Part shown: piece after piece, positions 7,272 through 14,427 of the stretch | Layout of the letters: each line of letters begins with the position of its first letter | How positions within the stretch are numbered: the stretch's first letter is position 1 | Assembly: GCF_029643245.1 (NCBI RefSeq) | Contig: NZ_CP116398.1 | Span: forward strand, 3,100,001-3,164,000 | Direction of reading: 5' to 3' | Source: Methylomonas sp. EFPC3 | GTDB lineage: Bacteria; Pseudomonadota; Gammaproteobacteria; Methylococcales; Methylomonadaceae | DNA: 64,000 bases | Position numbers and translations under genes: made by a program | Notes under the pieces: generated by a model | Databases searched by the model: none | What the model was told of the DNA's origin: nothing | Seen by the model: only the letters and a program-made list of their open reading frames with translations

Positions 7272-8468
7272 TTAATTTTCCCGTGCGTGCGTGGCCCGCC
7301 GCTTTTGCAGCCAACGCAGCACCCCGGTCAGATACAACAGCGGGCAAGCCAGACCGGACGCGAATACGGCGATCCGCCCGCTCCAACCCAAAGCCTGGCC
7401 GCTGTGGATCGGCCATTGCCAATCCAAAAACACGTCGCCGTAGCTGCCGCGCCCCGCTTCGTAGACTTGTAATAACCTGCCGCTGTATTGGTCGACGGCG
7501 AAATCCCGATAGCCCAAGGCAAAACCGCTTAACTCGGCGGCGTCGCGTTTGGCAATCCGAAACACGCCCCGCTCCCCGGTCGGTGCGGTCAACATCCACA
7601 ACCTGCCGCCGGGATACGCCCGATTCACGGCCGCTTCCGCCGCTTGAAAACCGATCGGATCGCGGCCCAGGGCCGGTTCCGAATACAACTTTTCGCTATC
7701 GATCCCTTCCCAGGCATTCGGCCGCGTCAACACCGAAAACCTGCCGACCACCCGGTTGACCGGCTCCGGCAAATTGAAATACACCCCGGAAAACAGCACC
7801 GGAAACAACACACAAAAGCTCAAAACACCGGCCAGTTTGTGCAGATCGTAGTTGCGCCTGACCCAACCGGCGCGGCGTCTGCACGCCAAGGCACTGGTAA
7901 AACGGCCGGTCGACGGCCACCACAACACCAGCCCGGTCAATATCGAAACCAGCGACAGCGCCGAGACAATGCCGACTAAAACCACGCCAAACCGATCCAG
8001 CAACAGACAATAGTGCAGTTGCATGATGAAGCTGACCAGCGGCCGCCGCCAGTAACCGGCGGCGGGATGCCACAATTGGCGGCCAGTTACCTGAGCCGTG
8101 TAAGGATCGACGAAGAGGTAATAGCCGTCGCCGTCCGCTTCGCCACTTACGGATGCGTAATACAACAGCTTATAGGCCAAGCCCGGCCGGCGCGGATAAT
8201 AGACCTTAAAAAAGCGGCTGCCGGACGGCTTCAGGCTATCGGCGGCCGCGACCATCTCGTCCAGCGAGCGAACTTGAGGGTGTGTTGGCACTGCAACAAC
8301 GATTTGATCGCGGTTCAGAATTTCCTGCAGTTCCTCGTAGAACACCAGAATCGCCCCGGTCAAACCCGCCAGCGCGACGATTGCCCCGGCGCTCAACCCC
8401 AGATATAAGTGCAGGTTCAGCCAGATTTTGCGGCGGGTCTGCCGCCGCCGTAAGCCTGCCGGGCTCAA
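7272..8468 (-). CDS. PepSY-associated TM protein
   Basis: The frame is open further upstream, but homology starts only after the receptor gene. The likely start is the TTG at 8468, whose TTGA overlaps the receptor stop, giving 398 residues, close to the 401 of the second PepSY protein. The first helix (IWLNLHLYLGLSAGAIVALA) carries the family His. A periplasmic PepSY region follows, then helices near residues 170-200 and 225-255 (NYDLHKLAGVLSFCVLF) and a last helix before a basic tail. Overlap with the receptor stop indicates translational coupling. It probably works with the receptor at 8465-10939 in reducing the imported metal complex. Confidence 0.8.
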   Translation of the reverse strand: MSPAGLRRRQTRRKIWLNLHLYLGLSAGAIVALAGLTGAILVFYEELQEILNRDQIVVAVPTHPQVRSLDEMVAAADSLKPSGSRFFKVYYPRRPGLAYKLLYYASVSGEADGDGYYLFVDPYTAQVTGRQLWHPAAGYWRRPLVSFIMQLHYCLLLDRFGVVLVGIVSALSLVSILTGLVLWWPSTGRFTSALACRRRAGWVRRNYDLHKLAGVLSFCVLFPVLFSGVYFNLPEPVNRVVGRFSVLTRPNAWEGIDSEKLYSEPALGRDPIGFQAAEAAVNRAYPGGRLWMLTAPTGERGVFRIAKRDAAELSGFALGYRDFAVDQYSGRLLQVYEAGRGSYGDVFLDWQWPIHSGQALGWSGRIAVFASGLACPLLYLTGVLRWLQKRRATHAREN

Positions 8469-10939
8469 AACTCGATCCGCACCGAGCCTAAAAAGGTGCG
8501 CGACGCGCCCGGTTGAATCCCGCCGGTACGGCTGCCCCAGGTGGAGTTGGTGTAATAGCGCTTGTCCAGCAAATTGTCGATATTGAACTGCAGACTGATC
8601 TTGGAAGGGCCGGCATGAAAGGCGTAGCCCAACGCGGCATCGACCCGCGCGTAGCCGGGCAATTGAAACGAGTTGAGGTTGTCGCCTTCGCGCTGGCCGA
8701 CCAGATAGACGCCGGCACCCGACCACAGGCCTTTCAAGGCCGGTTCGGCAAACTCGTATTTCGACCACAGGCTACCGGCATGACGCGGCACATTAATGAA
8801 GCGTTTGTCGCGGAAGTCGGCGTCTTCCACCACCCGGGTGTCGGTATAGGAATAAGTTGCGATCAGATTCCACTGCTCGGTGATTCGGCCGGCCATATCG
8901 AACTCTATCCCGCGGCTGCGGCCCTTGCCGACGAAGATGCTGTAGCGTTGGTCGCCGGGGTCGGTCTGAGCCACGTTCTTTTTGGTCAATTCGAAGAACG
9001 CCAGGCTGGCGTTGAGCCTGCCGTCCCACCACTCGCCTTTCAGGCCGGCTTCGTAACCTTCCGACATTTCCGGTTTGCGCTGCGTGCCGGGCGCCACCAA
9101 CACGCTGTTGGCGGCGTTCAGGGCTTTGCTGTAGTTGCCGTAGAGCGAAAGCCACTGCAACGGCCGATACAGCAAGCCGACCCGTGGACTGAACTCACCG
9201 TCGTCGGTGGTCGGCGTATCGACCCAGCTGGTGCGGGCCTGGTCGTAACGGGTACCGAACAACAAGTGCCAATCTTCCCTGATTTTGACTTGGTCCTGGA
9301 TGTACAGCCCCCACCAGGAATCGCGGCCGGACGAAGTCGGATCGTATTGTTCCTGGCTCAAATCCACGCCCGGCCGGCCGTAAACCATGGGCTGATAAAT
9401 ATTGATCCGTGCCGGAAAAGTATTGCCGCAGCCCACTTCGCACAGAAACAACGCGGTGTTGTTGCGGTAATCGATTTTAAAAATATCGCCGCCGACCGCC
9501 AGCGTATGTTCCGTAGCGAACAGGGAAAATTTGCCGGTCAGGTTGATCAGACCCTGAATGCTGTCCTGGTCGTAATCGTACATGCTGTACCAGCGCGAAG
9601 CCTCGCCGCTGGTTTCGTCCAGGGCTTCGATGCCGACGCCGGCGCTGTATTGGTGGTTGCTGTTGTAAGCTGCCTTGGCTTCCAGCTTCCAGCGCTGGTT
9701 GAATTCGTGGCTCAGACTCATGCCGCCGTAAAGCAAGCTAAAATCGGCGCCATCCAGCGCCGGCTCGCCGAAATAACGGCTGATCGGTACGTTGGCCGGC
9801 CGCTGGCCGACCGCCGGAACGCCGAAAGTCGTCGGGCCGTTGACATCGTGGTAACGAAAATCGAAATCCAGCCGGGTGCGCGGCGACAATATCCAGGCCA
9901 ACGACGGCGCGACGAAACCGCGCTCTTTATGCACCACATCCCTGAACGAATTGCTGTCCAGATACTCCATATTGAAGCGGTACAGCAGACTGCCGTCCTG
10001 GTTGACCGGACCGGTTGCATCGACCAGGGTCCGGTACAGATCGAACGAACCGAATTGCTGCTGCACCGAGTAGTAAGGCGTGTCCAACGGCCGTTTGGTA
10101 ACGTAGTTGATCAAACCTCCCGGTTGTAATCGGCCGTACAAGGCCCCGGCCGGGCCTTTCAGAACTTCCACCTGTTCGATGTTGGCCAACGAATGCGATT
10201 GGGAAACGTCGCGCAGGCCGTCGATATACTGGCTGCTACCGGTATCGAAACCGCGCAGAAAAGCCGTGTCGTAGAAAAACTCCTCGCCGCGGGTATCGAA
10301 ATAACCACTGACATTGCGCAGTGCATCGCCGACCCGGATCGCCTGCTGGTCTTGCAGCACCGCTTTCGGCACCACCTGGATCGAAACCGGAGTTTCCATC
10401 ACCGGCGTGTCGGTCTTGGTCGCCGTGCTGGCAACGCTCCGGTTGTAATGCGGGTTGTACGGATCGGTATCGGCGTATTCGGCTCTAGCGGTTACCGTCA
10501 CGCCGGGCAATACGGAAGCGGCCGACTGCGGTGATGCGGCCGCGGCTTTTTCCAAGGTCAGACTGCCCGATTCGGTACGCCGGACCGTCAAACCGCTGCC
10601 CGCCAACAAGCGCTGCAAAGCCTGGCTCGGCGTCATTGTTCCCTGCAAGCCCGGCGAAACCAATCCGCGCAGCAGATCGGCATTGATCAGCAATCGCTGG
10701 CCGCTGGCCTCGGAAAACTGCAGCAACGCATCGGCCAGCGCCCCGGCCGGAATCTTAAACTCCAGCGTCGGCGGCGACTTTTCCGTGGTGTCGGCGATTG
10801 TGCGGACCGGAAAGGCCGTCAGCAACAATCCGGCGCAAAGCAGCGGGGCGGCCCAGACCTGCGCCCGCCGCTCGCGGCAGGCATTTGCGGCCGGGCTGGC
10901 GGCAGCGGCGAACGGCGGGATACTGGCTTCATGCATCAT
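8465..10939 (-). CDS. TonB-dependent siderophore receptor with STN signalling domain (FecA/FpvA type)
   Basis: The start is set at the ATG at 10939 with GGAG just upstream, giving 824 residues. After a signal peptide (hydrophobic core around WAAPLLCAGLLLTAFPV) comes the STN domain (FKIPAGALADALLQFSEASG ... PSQALQRLLAGSGL), which signals to FecR. A plug follows (TPVMETPVSIQVVPKAVL, then GALYGRLQPGGLINYVTKRP). The 22-strand barrel ends in the aromatic signature ..VRIEF. The gene follows fecI and fecR on the same strand and overlaps the PepSY gene by 4 bases, making a cell-surface-signalling uptake operon. The ligand is not identifiable; the plug and barrel are of the ferric-siderophore type. 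Confidence 0.9.
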   Translation of the reverse strand: MMHEASIPPFAAAASPAANACRERRAQVWAAPLLCAGLLLTAFPVRTIADTTEKSPPTLEFKIPAGALADALLQFSEASGQRLLINADLLRGLVSPGLQGTMTPSQALQRLLAGSGLTVRRTESGSLTLEKAAAASPQSAASVLPGVTVTARAEYADTDPYNPHYNRSVASTATKTDTPVMETPVSIQVVPKAVLQDQQAIRVGDALRNVSGYFDTRGEEFFYDTAFLRGFDTGSSQYIDGLRDVSQSHSLANIEQVEVLKGPAGALYGRLQPGGLINYVTKRPLDTPYYSVQQQFGSFDLYRTLVDATGPVNQDGSLLYRFNMEYLDSNSFRDVVHKERGFVAPSLAWILSPRTRLDFDFRYHDVNGPTTFGVPAVGQRPANVPISRYFGEPALDGADFSLLYGGMSLSHEFNQRWKLEAKAAYNSNHQYSAGVGIEALDETSGEASRWYSMYDYDQDSIQGLINLTGKFSLFATEHTLAVGGDIFKIDYRNNTALFLCEVGCGNTFPARINIYQPMVYGRPGVDLSQEQYDPTSSGRDSWWGLYIQDQVKIREDWHLLFGTRYDQARTSWVDTPTTDDGEFSPRVGLLYRPLQWLSLYGNYSKALNAANSVLVAPGTQRKPEMSEGYEAGLKGEWWDGRLNASLAFFELTKKNVAQTDPGDQRYSIFVGKGRSRGIEFDMAGRITEQWNLIATYSYTDTRVVEDADFRDKRFINVPRHAGSLWSKYEFAEPALKGLWSGAGVYLVGQREGDNLNSFQLPGYARVDAALGYAFHAGPSKISLQFNIDNLLDKRYYTNSTWGSRTGGIQPGASRTFLGSVRIEF

Positions 10940-11067
10940 TGGGACTCCGTCGATTGTTATCCGATTCGGCCGGCAGCGGCTTATGCCGCCGGCTCCTGCG
11001 ATGAAGACGAAATCAACTCGGTAGAGCATCCATCCGCCCGAAAAAAAAATTTCGGGCGTCGAAACAA

Positions 11068-12027
11068 TCAGCCGGCGGAAAGAAACACCAGCGCGTCACC
11101 AAATGTGGTGACTTTGACGGGAAGAGTCTGGGCAATGGTTTGCAGCGCCTGATCGGTATCGCCGATATCGAACACGCCGGTCAGCGGCAAATCGGCGATG
11201 CGGCGATCGACGATCAGTATCTTGCCGGGCCGGTAACGCTCCAGTTCGGCGATAACCTCTGCCAGCTTTTGGTCTTGAAACACCATACGCCGTTGCCGCC
11301 AAGCGCCGGCGCGTTGCGGATTGACAGCCGCCGCCGGCTCCAGCCGGTCGCCGGCGAAGCCGAGCTGCTGGTTGGCGGACAGGCGCTCGTGAGTCCGGCC
11401 CCCGGCCGTGGTGATTTTTACCGAATGCTCGAATACGGTGACGCTGGCCCGGCCGTCCCGGCAGCGGACGCTGAACGCGGTACCCAGGGCCTGGACTTCG
11501 CCGGCTTCGGTGGCGACGACAAATGGCCGCCGCTTGTCGGCCGCCACTTCGAAATAGGCTTCGCCGCGCGCCAATTCGATCCGGCGCCGCTCGGCGGAGA
11601 AGTTGACCGAAAAAGCGCTGCCGCTGTTCAGCAATACGGTAGAACCGTCGCTGAGTTGCACCTGGCGTTGTTCGCCGACTGCACTGCGGTAATCGGCCAG
11701 CAACAGGCTCCATTGCGGATAGGCCAGCGTCAACCCCAGTAAGGCGGAGGCCGCTAAGGCCAGTCCGGTTTTAGACCAGCGCTGGCGCGGTCTTGTAACC
11801 GGCCTGGCCGCCGCAATGGGCGGCGCTAAATCGGTATCGGCAAGCGGCAATTGGTCCAGGCCGCGCCAAAAGTCGTTGACGTCGCGCCAAGCCTGCCGGT
11901 TTTCCGAAGCCTGAGCCAGCCAGGCCTGAAACGCCTGGTGCACGGCAGCGTCGGCCAGATCGGAACTCAATCGGGCCTGCCATTCCATGGCCTGTTGTTC
12001 TGCATGTTGCTGTCGGCGGTCTGGCAT
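11068..12027 (-). CDS. FecR-family anti-sigma / signal-transducing membrane protein
   Basis: The start is set at the ATG at 12027 (MPDRRQQHAEQQAMEWQARL), giving 319 residues. The N-terminal cytoplasmic part (residues 1-75, with the WxxWLA-type AFQAWLAQASENRQAW motif) binds the sigma factor. A single membrane helix lies near residues 95-112 (TGLALAASALLGLTLAYP). The periplasmic FecR domain carries VQLSDGSTVLLNSGSAF, AYFEVAADKRRPFVV and VQALGTAFSVR, and a C-terminal secretin/STN-like segment ends the protein. It lies between fecI (77 bases upstream) and the receptor. Confidence 0.88.
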   Translation of the reverse strand: MPDRRQQHAEQQAMEWQARLSSDLADAAVHQAFQAWLAQASENRQAWRDVNDFWRGLDQLPLADTDLAPPIAAARPVTRPRQRWSKTGLALAASALLGLTLAYPQWSLLLADYRSAVGEQRQVQLSDGSTVLLNSGSAFSVNFSAERRRIELARGEAYFEVAADKRRPFVVATEAGEVQALGTAFSVRCRDGRASVTVFEHSVKITTAGGRTHERLSANQQLGFAGDRLEPAAAVNPQRAGAWRQRRMVFQDQKLAEVIAELERYRPGKILIVDRRIADLPLTGVFDIGDTDQALQTIAQTLPVKVTTFGDALVFLSAG

Positions 12028-12104
12028 GGGCGGCAAGCGAGAGTCTGAAGGAAATCGGCACGGCAATTCGGCCGGGGTATTGTCCACGATCGGCCGGCTT
12101 CCGG

Positions 12105-12641
12105 CTACGACCTGTCGGCAGGACCGCCGGCTTCCAGTTCCTGCATCCGCCGCCGGCAATGCTCCAGCGCTTTGACGATATGCTTCAACACGGTGTTTTC
12201 CGAGATATCCAGTTCGCGCATGATCTGCGAATACGGGTAGTGTTTGAATTTATGCAGAACGAACACTTCCCGGCAGCGCGGCGGCAGCTCCGCAATAGCG
12301 ATACGCAAGTGGGCCAGCTGCTGCTGGCTGTAGAGCTGGCGCTCCAGGCCGGGCTGAGCGTCGGCATGTTCGGCCAATTCCTCGGCGTCGGCATGGCGCG
12401 CCTGTTCCCGCTGAATTTTCCGGATATGGTCTATCGCCAGATTGCCGACCACTTTGTACAGAAACGCCCGCGGATTCCGGATCGGCGCATCGGCTTCGAC
12501 TTGCCTGAGGCGAAAGAACGCGTCCTGCAGGATGTCGGCAGCCGCATCCGGGCATCTCACCCGATTCAACACAAAACCGAATAATTCCTCGCGGTGAAGT
12601 TCGAGCAGCGTGCTGGCAAAGGCTTGGTCGAGTTTTAACAT
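12105..12641 (-). CDS. ECF sigma factor, FecI type
   Basis: 178 residues with complete sigma region 2 (CPDAAADILQDAFFRL and KVVGNLAIDHIR) and region 4 (LPPRCREVFVLHKFKHYPYS, with helix-turn-helix QIMRELDISENTVLKHIV). It is the first gene of the fecI-fecR-receptor order and should direct transcription of that locus when the receptor binds ligand. The promoter region lies toward 12650-12880, where a strong dyad is found at 12803-12839. Confidence 0.9.
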   Translation of the reverse strand: MLKLDQAFASTLLELHREELFGFVLNRVRCPDAAADILQDAFFRLRQVEADAPIRNPRAFLYKVVGNLAIDHIRKIQREQARHADAEELAEHADAQPGLERQLYSQQQLAHLRIAIAELPPRCREVFVLHKFKHYPYSQIMRELDISENTVLKHIVKALEHCRRRMQELEAGGPADRS

Positions 12642-12802
12642 GGCAAAAAATTGCGGAGGGAAACCGGCTTTCCCGAAGCAAAACTTTCGCCAGCATCAAC
12701 GCCTCGCGCCGCTTTTGCCCGGCACGCCCGGTAAATTCGGCGTCGCGGAGACGAGAATCGGCTGGGCTGGACGCGCGGCAGACAATCTTGCCGCTTGAAA
12801 AT

Positions 12803-12839
12803 TGCGGCAAATGCCACATCGACTGTGGCAATTGCCGCA
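12803..12839. repeat. Strong hairpin / dyad upstream of the fecI-type gene
   Basis: TGCGGCAAATGCCACA (12803-12818) and TGTGGCAATTGCCGCA (12824-12839) form a 16-bp inverted repeat with one mismatch and a 5-base centre. The inner part, TGCCACA-N5-TGTGGCA, is perfect. A competing stem TTGCCGC (12788-12794) can pair with GCGGCAA (12804-12810). It could be an operator, an RNA switch or a bidirectional transcription stop between fecI and the receptor remnant. Confidence 0.5.
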
Positions 12840-12876
12840 GTCTGGCGAACTTGCCGGCGCTGACCGAAGGCCGCGG

Positions 12877-13117
12877 CAGCGTGCTGGCCGGCAAGCGCGC
12901 GGGAAACTAGCCTACTACGGCAGCCCGTTCCAGTTGCCCGGTTATGTGCGGCTGGACGCCTTTGCCGCTTACAAATGGAATGTGCATAAATTCCCGGTCA
13001 CGGCCCAATTCAATATCCGCAACTTGTTGGATAAAACCTATTACGAATCGACCGACCCGGATTCGAATGTCTCGCCGCGTACCGGTATTTACCCCGGTGC
13101 GCCGCGATCGGTCGAGC
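12877..13117 (+). pseudogene. TonB-receptor C-terminal remnant
   Basis: The frame contains FQLPGYVRLDAFAAYKWNV, then AQFNIRNLLDKTYYESTDP and a GIYPGAPRSV segment. This is the last part of a siderophore-receptor barrel, nearly the same wording as the end of the intact receptor at 18278-20806. A short VLAGKRAGN piece just upstream, in another frame and ending at TAG, is the preceding strand, so a frameshift is present. The signature final strand is lost and the frame runs on into unrelated sequence. All N-terminal parts are missing. Confidence 0.75.
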
Positions 13118-13244
13118 TCCGAACGGCGCCCCTGGCAGGGTCCGCCAGAATCAGCATTGGCAGAAAACGAGGGAAAGTTGTCATTGAATCATCCTCCAGA
13201 ACGAGTACGCTTGTTAGCGAGACCAGCTAACGGGGGAAAATGTC

Positions 13245-14291
13245 ATGACGACATTTAGCTTTGCTCATCCGGAAAACTTCAAATACCAATCGCGTACCAT
13301 CGGCATCGTCGTATTTCCCGGCGTGGAATCGCTGGACATCACCGGGCCGTTCGAAGTGTTCAACTTCGCCAATCTCGGCTTGGGCCAACACGGTATCGAC
13401 TGCGACCCGATTTACACGATCAAACTGTTGGGTCGGAGTCCGGGGCCGGTGGCGACGCTGTCCGGCCTGCAAATCGTCGCCGAAGACATTTACGGCGATA
13501 CTTCGACCGAGTTCGACACCTTGTTGATTCCCGGCGGCGACATTTCGCAGGAATTACACAACCGGGAACTGCTGGACTGGATCGCGGCGATGGCACCCAA
13601 GGTTCGCCGCATCGCCTCGGTTTGTACCGGCGCCTTTTTGTTGGCCGAAGCCGGTTTGCTGGACGGGCGGATTGCCACCACCCATTGGCATTACAGCCAG
13701 CAACTGGCGGAATGCTATCCGAACATCCAGGTCGAAGCGGACCGGATTTTCATCAAACACGGCCATATTTTCACCTCCGGCGGCATCACCTCCGGCATCG
13801 ATCTGGCGTTGGCCTTACTCGAGGAAGATTGGGGCCGGGATTTGGCGCTGTTTGTCGCCCGCTTCCTGGTTGTATTCCTAAAACGGCCGGGCGGCCAATC
13901 CCAGTTCAGCAGTTATTTATCCAACGAGGCGTTCCAGCGTACCGACTTGCGCGAATTGCAGTCCTGGATCATCGCCAATCTGCATACCGAACTGAAAGTC
14001 GAGACGATGGCGGAACGTTTGGCGATGAGTCCGCGTAATTTCGCCCGGGTGTTTCTGAACGAAACCGGTATGACACCGGCCAAGTTCGTCGAAACCGCCC
14101 GTATCAACCAAGCCCGGCATTTTTTGGAAACCACCGAACAGTCCATCGAAAGCGTCGCCAAAAAGACCGGTTTTAAAGATCCGGAGCGGATGCGACGCAC
14201 ATTTATCCGTCAGTTGGGCATCAATCCGCAAAACTATCGACAGCGATTCAGTCGAGCCGCATCCGTGATTGGCCAAGCCTGGCAACAGTAA
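13245..14291 (+). CDS. GlxA-family transcriptional regulator (DJ-1/PfpI domain plus AraC helix-turn-helix)
   Basis: 348 residues. The DJ-1/PfpI-like sensor domain spans about residues 15-190 (IGIVVFPGVESLDITGPFEV, then SVCTGAFLLAEAGLLDG with the nucleophile-elbow Cys). The AraC DNA-binding domain spans about residues 225-335, with two helix-turn-helices (ETMAERLAMSPRNFARVF and SIESVAKKTGFKDPERMRRT). GGGGAAA lies just before the start codon. It is 136 bases upstream of the HoxX-hemerythrin gene on the same strand and is a reasonable candidate regulator of it. The small molecule sensed is unknown. Confidence 0.88.
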   Translation: MTTFSFAHPENFKYQSRTIGIVVFPGVESLDITGPFEVFNFANLGLGQHGIDCDPIYTIKLLGRSPGPVATLSGLQIVAEDIYGDTSTEFDTLLIPGGDISQELHNRELLDWIAAMAPKVRRIASVCTGAFLLAEAGLLDGRIATTHWHYSQQLAECYPNIQVEADRIFIKHGHIFTSGGITSGIDLALALLEEDWGRDLALFVARFLVVFLKRPGGQSQFSSYLSNEAFQRTDLRELQSWIIANLHTELKVETMAERLAMSPRNFARVFLNETGMTPAKFVETARINQARHFLETTEQSIESVAKKTGFKDPERMRRTFIRQLGINPQNYRQRFSRAASVIGQAWQQ

Positions 14292-14427
14292 GGACGTTAA
14301 CCGCCAGATTCCGTTCGTGCCCGGAGCGCTATCGTCGGCTTCGGAGTTCCCTCAGTAACCGCGGCTATAAAACCGGCCGGGCAGGCCGTCGCTTCGCCCG
14401 GCTGTAACCACACCCAGGAGAACCGTT

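Noticed and set aside
8513..10129. Long plus-strand frame of 538 codons
   Set aside because: It lies wholly opposite the TonB receptor gene, which has full domain structure; the antisense frame has no recognisable motif and is a by-product of GC-rich codon use.
12802..12876. Cys-rich reading CGKCHIDCGNC in front of the receptor remnant
   Set aside because: The cysteines fall exactly on the DNA dyad at 12803-12839, so the apparent motif is a by-product of the palindrome; the frame ends at a TAG soon after.
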